A stretch of DNA of 64,000 bases from Mycobacteriales bacterium (GTDB lineage: Bacteria > Actinomycetota > Actinomycetes > DATLTS01), in assembly GCA_035533475.1 (NCBI GenBank), contig DATLTS010000051.1, positions 1 through 64,000 of the forward strand, given 5' to 3'. The notes beneath the pieces were generated by a model, which saw nothing but the letters and a program-made list of their open reading frames with translations, made no database searches and was not told where the DNA came from. The position numbers and the translations under genes were made by a program. Within the stretch, counting starts at the first letter, position 1, and the number at the start of each line of letters is the position of its first letter. Positions 34,438-43,917 of this stretch are shown one piece after another.

Positions 34438-35804
34438 GCCATGCCGGCACGAACCGGCTGCCCCTGGCTCGGCCGGCCCGGCTCCGACGGGGCGCCGGTG
34501 GCGGCCCCGGCGTCGCCGGCCTGCTCCTGCCCGGTCTGGTCGTCGTAGTCGGTGCCGGCCTCGCGGCGGCCGCCAGCTGGGCGACCGTCCCGGTGCTCGG
34601 CGGGCTGGCCGCGCTCGGTTGCCTCGCCTTCTTCGGCGCCCGGCCGCAATGGGCGCTGATCCTGTTCGTGGCCACGATCCCGCTGGAGTACGAGTTCAGG
34701 TTGGGCGCGAGCCCGTCGCTGACCATCACCAAGCTGGCCGGCGGGCTGTGCTTCGCCGCGTTCGCCATCTACGCGGTCCGCCAGCGGCGGCCGCTGTTCC
34801 TCGACAGCAGCCACCTGCTCATCGTCGGCCTGCTGCTGCTCGCCCTCGCCTCCACCGCGCTCTCGCAATCGGTGTCGGAGGGCACGACCACCACGCTGCG
34901 GTACGTGAGCTGGGCGCTGCTCTACTTCGTGCTCACCCAGTTCCCGGGCGACCGGGCGTTGCTCCGCCGGCTGGTCTGGGCCCTGGTCCTGAGCTCCGGC
35001 GCCGCCGGCGCGATCGGCAGCTACAACTTCCTGGCCGGGCTCACCCAGCTGGCCGACCTGCGCTACGGGCAGCAGAACGACTACGCCTTCGTGCTCGCGG
35101 CGGTCTTGCCGATCGGTGCGTGGCTGGTGCTGAACCAGACCGGATGGCGTCGGATTGTGGCGCTCGTATCGGCCGGATTGATCGCCGCCGGCATCGTCCT
35201 CAGCGTTTCCCGAGGCGCGTGGCTCGCGGTCGTCGCGTCCTTCGTCCTGTACGCGGCGGCCAACCGCCAGCATGCCAGCCGGATCGTCGGCCTGGCCCTC
35301 GTCGCCGCCGTGGTCACGTCCCTGTTCGTCTACGCCAACCCGGGACGGGTGAGCCAAGGCGTGCAGGCCAAACAGGTGGTCGCCCAGGAGAACGTCGACA
35401 GCCGCCTCGCGCTCTATCAGGGCGCCCTTGGCCTGACCGTCCGGCACCCGCTGCTCGGCGTCGGCCCCGGGAACTTCGGCAACTACTACTACCAGATCAC
35501 CGGCGCCCCGCCGGGAACACCGCCGCTGCTCGTCGTCCACGACACCTACCTCGAGGTCGCCGCCGAGCTCGGCGTTCCCGGCTTCATCTTCTTCATGACC
35601 TTCCTCGCCATGTGTCTGCTCCGGCTCAACGGGGCGGTGCGTTCCGGGGCCGGCCCGCCCGGGCTCGCGGGTTTCGTCCGCGCGTCGTTCATCGCGGTGC
35701 TCGTCGGGTTTCTCACCTTGTCCGAGGAGTTCTTCGCCCCGGTCTGGCTGCTCGGGGGCCTGGCCACGATCCTGTGGGTGGAGTCGTGCGAGTCCTCCAC
35801 GTGA
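34434..35804 (+). CDS. O-antigen ligase / polysaccharide polymerase family membrane protein
   Basis: A 456-residue protein with about ten hydrophobic helices. The large extracellular loop before the last helices has the family pattern R-x3-Y-x-GAL...HPLLGVGPGNF (residues about 325-350), followed by VHDTYLEVAAELGVPGFI with the conserved His. This is the polymerase (Wzy) or ligase candidate that joins repeat units outside the membrane. GTG at 34434 is coupled to the upstream GT4 gene. No other polymerase was seen in the second glycan locus. Confidence 0.9.
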   Translation: MSHAGTNRLPLARPARLRRGAGGGPGVAGLLLPGLVVVVGAGLAAAASWATVPVLGGLAALGCLAFFGARPQWALILFVATIPLEYEFRLGASPSLTITKLAGGLCFAAFAIYAVRQRRPLFLDSSHLLIVGLLLLALASTALSQSVSEGTTTTLRYVSWALLYFVLTQFPGDRALLRRLVWALVLSSGAAGAIGSYNFLAGLTQLADLRYGQQNDYAFVLAAVLPIGAWLVLNQTGWRRIVALVSAGLIAAGIVLSVSRGAWLAVVASFVLYAAANRQHASRIVGLALVAAVVTSLFVYANPGRVSQGVQAKQVVAQENVDSRLALYQGALGLTVRHPLLGVGPGNFGNYYYQITGAPPGTPPLLVVHDTYLEVAAELGVPGFIFFMTFLAMCLLRLNGAVRSGAGPPGLAGFVRASFIAVLVGFLTLSEEFFAPVWLLGGLATILWVESCESST

Positions 35805-36832
35805 TCCAACAGATGCGGACCGGCGGTGCCGAGTCGGTCGTCGCGCGGCTGGTGCGGGCGAGCGCCTCCCGCGGCGTGGAGTGCGCCATCGTCGCCGAGC
35901 CGGGGGACCTGGCGTCGGAGCTCGACGTCGCCTGCTACCCGATCCGGCTGCTCGAACGTCATCCACTGCGCCTGCCCGGCGCCGTCCGCGACGTCCGGCG
36001 GGCCCTCGCGGCGTTTCGGCCCGACGTCTGCCACGTGCACAATCCCGGGATGGCGGTGGTGACCGCCCTGGCGACCCGCCGCCCGGCGCTGGCCACCGTG
36101 CACGGTCTGCCGGCCGGCGACTACCCGAGGGCGGCCCGGCTGTTGCGCTGGGGGCGGCTGCCGGTGGTTTCCTGCGGCCCGGGGGTCGACGAGGCGTTGC
36201 GCGCGGAAGGGCTCCGGCCGCACCGAATGGTGCCCAACGGGGTCGCGCCGGCCCCCGCCCCGATCGACCGGCGCGACGTTCTGCGCGCGTGGCGGCTGCC
36301 GCCGCAGAGCCGGCTGGTGGTCGGCGTAGGGCGGCTCGCCGCGGTGAAGAACCAGGCCCTGGCGATCCGCGCGCTGCCCGAGATGCCGGCGGCGGTGCGG
36401 CTGATCCTGATCGGCGAAGGGCCGGAGCGCGATGCCCTCGAGGCGCTCGCCGCCCGACTCGACGTGGCCGGTCGGGTGGTCTTCGCCGGAACCCGGGCGG
36501 ACGCCCGGGCCATCCAGGCGGTGGCGGACGTCGCCGTATCCACCTCCACCTCGGAGGGCATGTCGCTTGCGATCTGCGAGGCGATGGCCGACCGCCGCCC
36601 GGTGGTCGCAACCGACGTCCGGGGGTCGCGGGAGATCATCGATGACGGGCGAACCGGCCTGCTGGTCCCGGCAGGCGACGCCACCGGGTTTGCCGTCGCC
36701 GTGACCCGGCTCCTCGACGATCCGGCGCTCGGGGGGCGGCTCGGGGCGGCCGCCGCGGAGGCCGTGTCCGGCTACACCGAGACCGCGATGGTCGACGGCT
36801 ACCTGGAGCTGTACCGGGAGCTGGCCCGGTGA
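35786..36832 (+). CDS. GT4 family glycosyltransferase
   Basis: A 348-residue GT-B enzyme: VLHVIQQMRTGGAESVVARLV, DVCHVHNPGMAVVTALA, ATVHGLPAGDYPR, VVGVGRLAAVKNQALAIRAL, STSTSEGMSLAICEAMADRRPVVAT. GTG at 35786 lies inside the last 19 bases of the polymerase gene with GGTGGAG just upstream. It overlaps the next GT2 gene by four bases. Confidence 0.9.
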   Translation: MRVLHVIQQMRTGGAESVVARLVRASASRGVECAIVAEPGDLASELDVACYPIRLLERHPLRLPGAVRDVRRALAAFRPDVCHVHNPGMAVVTALATRRPALATVHGLPAGDYPRAARLLRWGRLPVVSCGPGVDEALRAEGLRPHRMVPNGVAPAPAPIDRRDVLRAWRLPPQSRLVVGVGRLAAVKNQALAIRALPEMPAAVRLILIGEGPERDALEALAARLDVAGRVVFAGTRADARAIQAVADVAVSTSTSEGMSLAICEAMADRRPVVATDVRGSREIIDDGRTGLLVPAGDATGFAVAVTRLLDDPALGGRLGAAAAEAVSGYTETAMVDGYLELYRELAR

Positions 36833-37806
36833 CGCGCCGGCCCCGGGTGAGCCTGGTCATGCCGGCGTACAACGCGGCGGCGACGATCGGCGCCGCCCTG
36901 TCCTCGGTGCTCGCCCAGACCCTCGCCGACGTGGAGACCGTGATCGTGGACGACGGCTCCACCGACGCGACCGTCGACATCGCGCGGGCGGTGGCACCCG
37001 GGGCGACGATCGTCCGCCAGCCCAACGCCGGAGTCGGCGCCGCCCGGGCGGCGGGGATCGCGGCGGCGCGCGGCGAGCTCATCGCCTTCTGCGATGCCGA
37101 CGACCTGCTCTTCGACCGCCACCTCGAGGCGCTGTACGCGGTGTGGACCGAGCGGGGGAATGGCGGCATCGCGACGGCGAACGCCTACTGGTGGTTGCCC
37201 GGCGGGATCGACGTCCGCAAGCTGCGTCACCGGGGGCGCTTCCCGCCCCCGGCCGAGCAGCGGCGGGCGATCCTGGCGTCGAACTTCCTCTCGACCATGT
37301 CGATGTTCCCACGGACCATGGTCGACCACGTCGGGTCGTTCGACCCGACGCTGCGCCAGGGCGAGGACTGGGAGTTCTGGATCCGCGCGGTGCTCGCCGG
37401 CTACCCGGTCGTGCACCAACCGCGCCCGCTCGCGCTGTACCGGTGGAGTGTCGACGGGCTGTCCGCGCGGGCGGAGTCGTTCCGGGCCGCCGAGCACGAG
37501 ATCCTCACCCGGGTGGCCGCCCGGCCGGATCTGACGGATTCGGAAAGGGCCTGGGTGGGCCGCCGGCTCGCCGCCCCGACCCCCAACGACCTCGCCGGGC
37601 AGGGCGACCGTGCGCTGCGCGTCGGGCAGTACCGGGCGGCCGCCCGGCTCTACGGCGCCGCGGCCGAACTGATCCCCGACGAGACGCCGCTGGTGCGCAA
37701 GGCTCGGATCATGCGGCCGGTACCTTGGCTGGTCGGCCCGGTGCTTCGCCGCCGCCAGCTCGCCCGGGAGGCCCGGCTGGGCATGGACGAGCGGCACGAC
37801 CGCTGA
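36829..37806 (+). CDS. GT2 family glycosyltransferase
   Basis: A 325-residue GT2 enzyme: VSLVMPAYNAAATIGAALSSVLAQT, VIVDDGSTDATVDIA, AFCDADDLLFDRH (DXD as DAD), and RQGEDWEFWIRAVLAGY. GTG at 36829 overlaps the upstream GT4 stop (GTGA). It ends three bases before the convergent Wzz-like gene. It adds one sugar to the repeat unit. Confidence 0.9.
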   Translation: MTRRPRVSLVMPAYNAAATIGAALSSVLAQTLADVETVIVDDGSTDATVDIARAVAPGATIVRQPNAGVGAARAAGIAAARGELIAFCDADDLLFDRHLEALYAVWTERGNGGIATANAYWWLPGGIDVRKLRHRGRFPPPAEQRRAILASNFLSTMSMFPRTMVDHVGSFDPTLRQGEDWEFWIRAVLAGYPVVHQPRPLALYRWSVDGLSARAESFRAAEHEILTRVAARPDLTDSERAWVGRRLAAPTPNDLAGQGDRALRVGQYRAAARLYGAAAELIPDETPLVRKARIMRPVPWLVGPVLRRRQLAREARLGMDERHDR

Positions 37807-37808
37807 GC

Positions 37809-39194
37809 TCAGCTGGAGGCTCCGCGGACCGTCTCCCGGGCCGACCTGGCCCGCAGGTAGGGGCTGCCGTAGCCCACCGAGTCACGCACCCGGGCGCGGT
37901 TGAGCACGGTGGCGGTGGGTGTCACTCCGATGATCTTGAGCCGGTCGAGGGCGCGCTTGATGTCCCGCCGGCTCGCCGAGCCTGAGCTGGCGACCAGCAG
38001 CGTGGTGCTGCAGAACTTGGCCATCACCCGGGAATCGTTGATCGGCATCAGCGGGGTGGCGTCGAGCACCACCGCGTAGCGGCGCTCCATCTCGCGCAGC
38101 ACGGCGGGGAAGGCGGAGTCGAGCAGCACGCTCGGATCCTCCACCAGCTCCCCGCTCGTCAGCACGTGCAGGTTCGCCAGCGTCGTCCCCTGGACGGCGT
38201 CCTCGAACGGCAGGCCGCGCAGCACGTCCATCAGCCCCGGCGACTTGCGCACCCCGGTCGGCTCCTCGGAGAGCAGCTCCTCGAGCCGTCCCCGTCGCAG
38301 ATCGCCGTCCACGAGCAGCGTCTCGACCCCGGACCGGGCCAGCGCGACGGCCAGGCCGAACGCGACCGTGGTCTTGCCGTTGGCCACGCCGGGACTCGTG
38401 ACCAGGACGGAGTCGGCGTCGAACTGGGTGAGCTGGAGGGCCACCCCGAGGTCACGCATCGCCTCGGCTACCGGACGCAGCCGGTCGTCGGTGAGGAGCG
38501 CGTCCACGCTGTGGATCCGCGGGACCCGACGGCTCTCCGGGATCTCACCGAACACCTGGATCCCGGCGGCGTGCCGGAGGGCCTCCGCGTCCTCGATCGT
38601 CCCGCCGGTCTGATCACGGACCCAGGCGGCGATGAACGCGACGATCAGACCGAGCAGCACCCCGGCGCCGATGGTGACCGTCTTGCGGGGGGAGACCGGT
38701 GCGGTGGGCAGGACCGGCGACTCGATCTCGTCCACCTTGATCAGGATGTTGCCGCCCAACTGCCCGGCCTTGACCCGGGTGTTCAGGGCGGTGACGTAGG
38801 CCGCCGCCGACAGTTGGGCGTCCAGCGGGCTCGTCGAGTTGGTGCTCAGCTTGAGAATCGTCGGGGCGTTCGGGAACGTCGAGACCTTCGCGTCGGTGAG
38901 GGCGTAGTTGCCCGGCTGGGTCGCGAGCTGCGCCCGGGCGATCACCCGGGTGTCGGCGGCGGTGATCTCCTCGGCGTAGGCCGGCGTGAGCACGCCGATC
39001 TGCGGCAGGATCTCCAGCGCCAGGGCCGGGTTCGCCGCGGTGGTGACCGGGGTCAGCGAAAGCGTGGCGGACGCCTGGTAGACCGGGGTCTGCAGCTCCA
39101 GGGCGCCGATCGACGCGCCGATCACGGCCAGCAGCGCCAGGACGAAGGTCACCCAGCGCCGGCGCAACACCGCGAGGACGTCGGGCAGGTTCAT
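37809..39194 (-). CDS. Wzz-type chain-length protein fused to a BY-kinase-like P-loop domain
   Basis: A 461-residue protein. Residues 1-50 hold the Wzz start and first helix (MNLPDVLAVLRRRWVTFVLA, AVIGASIGAL). The periplasmic-side loop ends in the Wzz proline motif TAPVSPRKTVTIGAGVLLGLIV (about 176-197). The cytosolic part is a BY-kinase/MinD-like ATPase: Walker A SPGVANGKTTVAFGLA, Walker A' LLVDGDLRRGRL and Walker B VVLDATPL. The C-terminus has only two tyrosines (GYGSPYL), not the usual Tyr cluster, so autophosphorylation may be limited. It should set polymer length with the polymerase at 34434. ATG at 39194 is chosen at the start of the Wzz domain. Confidence 0.88.
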   Translation of the reverse strand: MNLPDVLAVLRRRWVTFVLALLAVIGASIGALELQTPVYQASATLSLTPVTTAANPALALEILPQIGVLTPAYAEEITAADTRVIARAQLATQPGNYALTDAKVSTFPNAPTILKLSTNSTSPLDAQLSAAAYVTALNTRVKAGQLGGNILIKVDEIESPVLPTAPVSPRKTVTIGAGVLLGLIVAFIAAWVRDQTGGTIEDAEALRHAAGIQVFGEIPESRRVPRIHSVDALLTDDRLRPVAEAMRDLGVALQLTQFDADSVLVTSPGVANGKTTVAFGLAVALARSGVETLLVDGDLRRGRLEELLSEEPTGVRKSPGLMDVLRGLPFEDAVQGTTLANLHVLTSGELVEDPSVLLDSAFPAVLREMERRYAVVLDATPLMPINDSRVMAKFCSTTLLVASSGSASRRDIKRALDRLKIIGVTPTATVLNRARVRDSVGYGSPYLRARSARETVRGASS

Positions 39195-39424
39195 CGGGCT
39201 CCCGGCAGCTGAAGGTTTCGAGCGTCTCAGGATAGTGGCGCAGCATCGGAGTTCCCGGGGCGGATCCGCCAGGCCTGGGAATTGCCCCGGCGGCCCTGTT
39301 TCGCCTCGACCTCTGGCCGTCGATGACCATCCGTGACCGAAAATTGCGACAAACCGGCGCATATCACCGAGAAAAAATACTCAGGGTCACCCCAATGGGC
39401 GGGTCAGCGTTCGCCCGAATGCCC

Positions 39425-39473
39425 CGATCCCCAAAGAGAAGCGACGCACCTCGACGTCGTGGGGATCCGGAGG
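39425..39473 (+). promoter_or_regulatory. Leader stem next to the ribosome-binding site of the glycoside-hydrolase-like gene
   Basis: GATCCCC (39425-39431) pairs with GGGGATC (39461-39467); an inner CGACG/CGTCG pair lies between. The stem ends one base before GGAGG (39469-39473), the ribosome-binding site of the GTG at 39479. The rest of the 284-base divergent gap (39195-39478) has no recognised gene. A post-transcriptional switch is possible but no known riboswitch class was recognised. Confidence 0.35.
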
Positions 39474-39478
39474 CGGAA

Positions 39479-41629
39479 GTGTTCAGGCGAGCGTTCACCA
39501 TCGTGGTTGCCGGTGCGGCAGCGGCCACCTCGCTGATCGGTACCGCCGGGCAGGCGTCGGCGGCCACGCTCCCCAACCCCGCGACCGGCCTGATGGCGCT
39601 GCGCTCCGGGGACCTGCCGGCCGCCACCCAGCTCGGCCGGTACGACGTGATGGTGCTCGGCCAGCCCTCGGAGTGGGCGCAGATCCCCGCGCTCAAGGCG
39701 GCCGACCCCTCGCTCAAGGTCTACATCTACAAAGACGTCCAGGCGACCACGACGAACGAGGTCGTCGGAGGCGTGGACCAGACCCCGCTCACGACCGGTG
39801 TCGGGTACGCCGAGGCCGCCGCATCGCACCCCGAATGGTTCCTCCAGGACACCACCGGAGCCCGGGTGCCGTTCGACGACTACGCCGGGGACTGGTGGAT
39901 GGACGTCGCATCCCCGAGCTACCAGGCCGCCTGGGCGGCCAACGTCGCCGCCGACGTTCACCGCTACGGGGCGGACGGGGTGATGATGGACGACGTCAAC
40001 GCCGCCCTCGGATTCCACCTGGCCTCCGGCACGACCCTCGCGAAGTACCCGACCGACGCCTCGTGGGCCGCGGCCACCCAGAGCTTCCTCGAAAGCGTCG
40101 TCCCGGCGCTGCACGCCTCCGGTGTCCAGGCGATTGCCAACATCAGCGAGCCGTGGAGCACCAACTGGGAGCCGCTGTGGCAGCGGTGGGTCGGCGACGT
40201 CGACGGCGTGATGTACGAGTACTGGTCCAAGTACGGTCACGACTCGAGCTACGCCCGCCTCGGCGACGCGGGCTGGGGTTGGCAGATGCAGCAGGCCGAC
40301 GACGTGGAGTCCGCCGGCAAGATCTTCCTCCCGGTGACCTACGGCGACATCAACGACACCACGTCCCAGACCTACGCGCGGGCCAGCTTCCTGCTGACCT
40401 GGAACGGTGGCCAGGCCGGGCAGATCTGGTCACCCACCTCGACGAACACCGATCCCTGGCAGCCGGCCTGGACCGCGTCGGTCGGTACCCCGACCGGGGC
40501 CCGGACCCAGCTCGCATCCGGGGTGTGGCAGCGGCAGTTCACCGCCGGCCAGGTGCTCGTCAACCCCAGCACCACGGCGACGGTGACCGTTCCGCTGGGC
40601 GCGACCTTCACCGAGCCGGACGGCACGGCGGTCAGCGCGGTGACCCTCGGTCCGACCCAGGCGGCGGTGCTCCAGTCCGCCGCGGACCCCTCGACGGCGT
40701 CAACCCTGCTGGCCGCTCGCGGGGGGGCCGCGTCGCCGGTTCCGGCGACAAGCGCCAGCGCCCAGTCGACGGTCGCCTCGATCGCCTACCCGCCGGGCGC
40801 GGCCACCGTGCTCACCGTCGAGGGCACCGACCACGCGGTGTGGATGGCCCGCGGAAGCGGCGGGGGCTGGCATGACCTCGGCGGGGTGACCACCGCCGCA
40901 CCGGCCGTGGTCAGCATCCCCAACGGCTCGGGCTCGTCCGAGCTCGCGTTCTTCGCGATCAGCAGCAACCGTCGCGTCTATGTGCGCACCCTGAACCAGG
41001 GGTGGACGCAGTTCGTCGGGGCCGGCGCCTGCCTCGACGCCCCCGGTGCCGTGGTGACCGACGCCGCCGCCTTCGGCAGCGTTCCCTCCTGGTCCGACGG
41101 GCAGGCCGTCGTCGTCTCCTGCGAGAGCACGAACCACCTGCTCTACTACGCGGTGGCGCCGGTGCCCGCGAACGGCTCCGCTCCGCACGCCGGGGGTTGG
41201 ACCCGCCTCGGCGGCCGCCAGGTGGACAGCGGACCGGCCATCGCCTCCGTCGACGGGCGGGTCAGCTTCTTCGCCGACGGGACCGACGGCCGGGTGGACA
41301 CGCTGACCCTCGGCGCTGGTAGCCACTGGCAGACGCTGCCGTGGACGTGCTTCGGCCGCCCGGCGGTGGCGACCGTCGCCTCGACGACCACGTTCTTCTG
41401 CCGCACCCATGGCGGCAACGCCCTGGTCGCGGAGGGGAGCCCGGCGGGCTGGACCGGACCCCGGTTGCTGGCCGCCCGGCTGACCGGTGCCGTCGGCCTC
41501 GCCGCCGACGCCGCGGGCCGCACGTTCTACGTCCAGGGCCCGAACGGCCTCTACTCGCGCAGCGGCACCACCGGTTGGATCCGACTCGACCGGGCCGTTT
41601 TGAACGGGGCCGGCGCGGTCGGCACCTGA
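39479..41629 (+). CDS. Secreted putative glycoside hydrolase with C-terminal beta-propeller-like region
   Basis: A 716-residue exported protein. Residues 1-28 form a signal peptide (FRRAFTIVVAGAAAATSLIGTAGQASA). Residues about 35-350 look like a TIM-barrel hypothetical glycosyl hydrolase (GHL15-like): KVYIYKDVQAT, HPEWFLQD, DWWMDVASPSYQAAWA, YGADGVMMDDVNA (two Asp near 168-169 as likely catalytic/binding acids), ANISEPW, and VMYEYWSKYG. The C-terminal half (about 420-716) has repeating beta motifs (VWMARGSGGGWHDLGG, LLYYAVAPV...GGWTRLGG, TLGAGSHWQTL) resembling sialidase/PLL-like propeller blades. GTG at 39479 has GGAGG five bases upstream; earlier starts lack one. It may trim or release the exopolysaccharide. 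Confidence 0.8.
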   Translation: MFRRAFTIVVAGAAAATSLIGTAGQASAATLPNPATGLMALRSGDLPAATQLGRYDVMVLGQPSEWAQIPALKAADPSLKVYIYKDVQATTTNEVVGGVDQTPLTTGVGYAEAAASHPEWFLQDTTGARVPFDDYAGDWWMDVASPSYQAAWAANVAADVHRYGADGVMMDDVNAALGFHLASGTTLAKYPTDASWAAATQSFLESVVPALHASGVQAIANISEPWSTNWEPLWQRWVGDVDGVMYEYWSKYGHDSSYARLGDAGWGWQMQQADDVESAGKIFLPVTYGDINDTTSQTYARASFLLTWNGGQAGQIWSPTSTNTDPWQPAWTASVGTPTGARTQLASGVWQRQFTAGQVLVNPSTTATVTVPLGATFTEPDGTAVSAVTLGPTQAAVLQSAADPSTASTLLAARGGAASPVPATSASAQSTVASIAYPPGAATVLTVEGTDHAVWMARGSGGGWHDLGGVTTAAPAVVSIPNGSGSSELAFFAISSNRRVYVRTLNQGWTQFVGAGACLDAPGAVVTDAAAFGSVPSWSDGQAVVVSCESTNHLLYYAVAPVPANGSAPHAGGWTRLGGRQVDSGPAIASVDGRVSFFADGTDGRVDTLTLGAGSHWQTLPWTCFGRPAVATVASTTTFFCRTHGGNALVAEGSPAGWTGPRLLAARLTGAVGLAADAAGRTFYVQGPNGLYSRSGTTGWIRLDRAVLNGAGAVGT

Positions 41630-41648
41630 GCGACCCGGCGCAGGAGGC

Positions 41649-42773
41649 TCACTGGCGCACCATCCGCTCCAGGAGCGCCACCAGCGGCGCCGCGGCCGCC
41701 GCCGGTCCGTGCCGGGCCTCGATGTAGGCGCGGCCGGCCGTGCCCCGCCGGGCGCGCTCGTCGCCGTCGGTCAGCAACCGGGCCACCGCGGACGCCAGCT
41801 CACCGGAGCTGGTAGCCACGACCAGGCCAGGATTGGGCGCCAGGCCCTCCGCCCCGGGCGGCGTGCACACCACCGGAACGGCGCTGGCCAGGGCCTCCAG
41901 CACCTTGACCTTGGTCCCGCTCCCACGCCCCGGCGGGAAGACGAGCACGGACACCGACCGCAGGAACCCGGCCGCCGACTCCACCGGCCCGGTTACGGTG
42001 ACCCCCGGTCCGGCCAGCTCGGCGGCGAGCCGGTCGGTCCCCCGACCGGCGACGTGCAGCCGAGCGTCCGGCAGCAGCGCGCGGACCAGCGGCCAGACCT
42101 CCCGGCAAAGCCGCAGCATCGCCTGCCGGGTCGGCGCCCACGAGGCGGTCCCGATGATCCCGGCGACCGGCGCCACCGGCCCCGCGGCCAGCGGGTAGTC
42201 GGCCGGGTCGATCGCGAGCGGGACGACCGCCGTCCCGCCGCCGGGGCGCCCCGGACGCAAACCGGCCAGCACCTCCGCGGAGTTCGCCACCAGCCAACGG
42301 CTGTCCCCGATCGCCCGGCGCTCGGCCCGGGCGAACTCCAGCCGGTGCCGGAACGCGGGCCGCCAAGGCGCGCCGAGCGGGGCATCGCGGCGCGCCCGGT
42401 AGTGCAGGTGCAGCGCGGTCGGCCGGTCGGCGACCTCCCGGGATAGGCAGGCCGTCTCGATCTGGTCGAGGTAGACGGCGTCGGAGCGCCCGGCGGCCTC
42501 CCGCACCCGGTCGGCGAACGCACCGCGGGCCAGATCCGCGACCGGGTGGCGCAGCCGGTCCCAGCGGCCGGCCGTCGTGCCCGGCACCGCGACGATCTCG
42601 ACGTCGAGGTCGTCGGGCGGGTCGCCGGGGGCCGCGAACTCCTGGCGCGGGGCGAGCGTTTCGACGTCCACCCCGCAGGCGCGCAGCCCGCGCAGCAGCG
42701 CGACCATGCAGCGGCCGGCCGCCCCGCCCTCGACGAGCGGGGGTTGGGCGGTCACCACCAGCAGCCTGGTCAC
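41649..42773 (-). CDS. GT4-like (GT-B) glycosyltransferase
   Basis: A 374-residue GT-B enzyme. LLVVTAQPPLVEGGAAGRCMVALLRGL at the N-terminus, YLDQIETACLS, LHLHYRARR, SRWLVANSAEVLAGL, then VAGIIGTASWAPTRQAMLRL and FPPGRGSGTKVKVLEALASAVPVV. The last motif (GSGTKVK-E) resembles the GT4 group that lacks the first Glu. It is convergent with the glycoside-hydrolase-like gene (19-base gap) and divergent from the GT2 gene at 42858. Confidence 0.87.
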   Translation of the reverse strand: MTRLLVVTAQPPLVEGGAAGRCMVALLRGLRACGVDVETLAPRQEFAAPGDPPDDLDVEIVAVPGTTAGRWDRLRHPVADLARGAFADRVREAAGRSDAVYLDQIETACLSREVADRPTALHLHYRARRDAPLGAPWRPAFRHRLEFARAERRAIGDSRWLVANSAEVLAGLRPGRPGGGTAVVPLAIDPADYPLAAGPVAPVAGIIGTASWAPTRQAMLRLCREVWPLVRALLPDARLHVAGRGTDRLAAELAGPGVTVTGPVESAAGFLRSVSVLVFPPGRGSGTKVKVLEALASAVPVVCTPPGAEGLAPNPGLVVATSSGELASAVARLLTDGDERARRGTAGRAYIEARHGPAAAAAPLVALLERMVRQ

Positions 42774-42857
42774 CGGCCGCTCCCCTCGCTCGGCGCGAAC
42801 TGTAACCGCCCGCGTCGGCTCGGCTCACTACCCTGGGCGGACGGGACGGAGGGCACA

Positions 42858-43907
42858 GTGGCTGAGGCTCCGCAGCTGTCCGCTGTGGTGGCGACCCTCG
42901 GGCTGGCCGATGTCGAGCGGACCGTGGCCGGGCTGCTCGCGGCAGCCGGCGCCGGCGGGATCTCGATCGAGGTCATCGTCGTCTGGCAGGCGGATTCGCC
43001 GCCGCCGTCGCTGGGCCCAGCCCGCGTGCTCGACGTGTACCCGGCGGGACTGTCGTATGCGCGCAACCGGGGACTGGCCCTGGCTTCCGCCCCGCTCGTC
43101 GGGTTCGTCGACGACGACGAGGTGGTCGATCCCGGCTGGGCCGCCGGGCTGGTCGACGGGTTCTCGACCAACCCGGATGCGGCGGCGGTGTTCGGTGCCG
43201 TCGCCGCGCTCGACGAGGAGGGCTTGCCGTACTGCGTCGTCGAAGGAACCGAGCTGCGGGTGTTCCGGCGCCCGACGACACCGCCGTGGGTGGTCGGCAC
43301 CGGTGGCAACATGGCCTTCCGGCGTGACCGGCTACAGGAGATCTCGGGGTTCACTGTGGAGCTCGGGGCGGGGGCGCCCGGCCGGTCGGCGGAGGAGTCC
43401 GACGTGATCGTCCGGCTGCTGCGCGCCGGCCATCCGCTGGTGTGGACGCCGGACGCCGTCGTCTACCACCCGTCGAAGACGCCGGCCGAGCATCTGGCCA
43501 GCCGCGAGCCCTACGCCTACGGCACCGGCGCGCTGGCCCGACGCCATCGCGACCTGGGGCTGGCCGCCCGGTACGGGGTGGCGATCGCCCAGAGCTGGCG
43601 CACGGGGGTGCTCTCCCGGGATCGCCAGCGGCGGCGGGAGGCGGTGCGGACGGCGGCGGGTTTCACCCGGGGCCTGGCCTCCGCCGGACGCCCGCGAAGT
43701 CCCGAGCCACGGCTGGGCCGGATGCCCGCCGGCATGGCGGCGGAGCTGGCCGGGATGTCGCTGCGGCCCGGACCGGCGGTCTGGGCCAGCCAGCCCCGGT
43801 TCCGCTACCGGGCGGCCGACCTGGATCTGGCGGTCCTGCCCGGCGCCCCGGACGGCACCGCCGGCCTGGTCCACCGGGACGCCCGCTGGATCCTCGAGCG
43901 GCGCTGA
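42858..43907 (+). CDS. GT2 family glycosyltransferase
   Basis: A 349-residue GT2 enzyme: LSAVVATLGLADVERTVAGLL, LSYARNRGLALA, LVGFVDDDEVVDPGWA (DXD as DDD), VVGTGGNMAFRR, and RSAEESDVIVRLLRAGH. The C-terminal 100 residues are basic and lack clear membrane helices. GTG at 42858 has GGAGGG 6-8 bases upstream. It ends ten bases before the convergent kinase-like gene. Confidence 0.88.
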   Translation: MAEAPQLSAVVATLGLADVERTVAGLLAAAGAGGISIEVIVVWQADSPPPSLGPARVLDVYPAGLSYARNRGLALASAPLVGFVDDDEVVDPGWAAGLVDGFSTNPDAAAVFGAVAALDEEGLPYCVVEGTELRVFRRPTTPPWVVGTGGNMAFRRDRLQEISGFTVELGAGAPGRSAEESDVIVRLLRAGHPLVWTPDAVVYHPSKTPAEHLASREPYAYGTGALARRHRDLGLAARYGVAIAQSWRTGVLSRDRQRRREAVRTAAGFTRGLASAGRPRSPEPRLGRMPAGMAAELAGMSLRPGPAVWASQPRFRYRAADLDLAVLPGAPDGTAGLVHRDARWILERR

Positions 43908-43917
43908 GCCCGCCCGC

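Noticed and set aside
34143-36611. 822-codon minus-strand open frame
   Set aside because: Lies opposite the polymerase and two glycosyltransferases with clear motifs; its translation is low-complexity.
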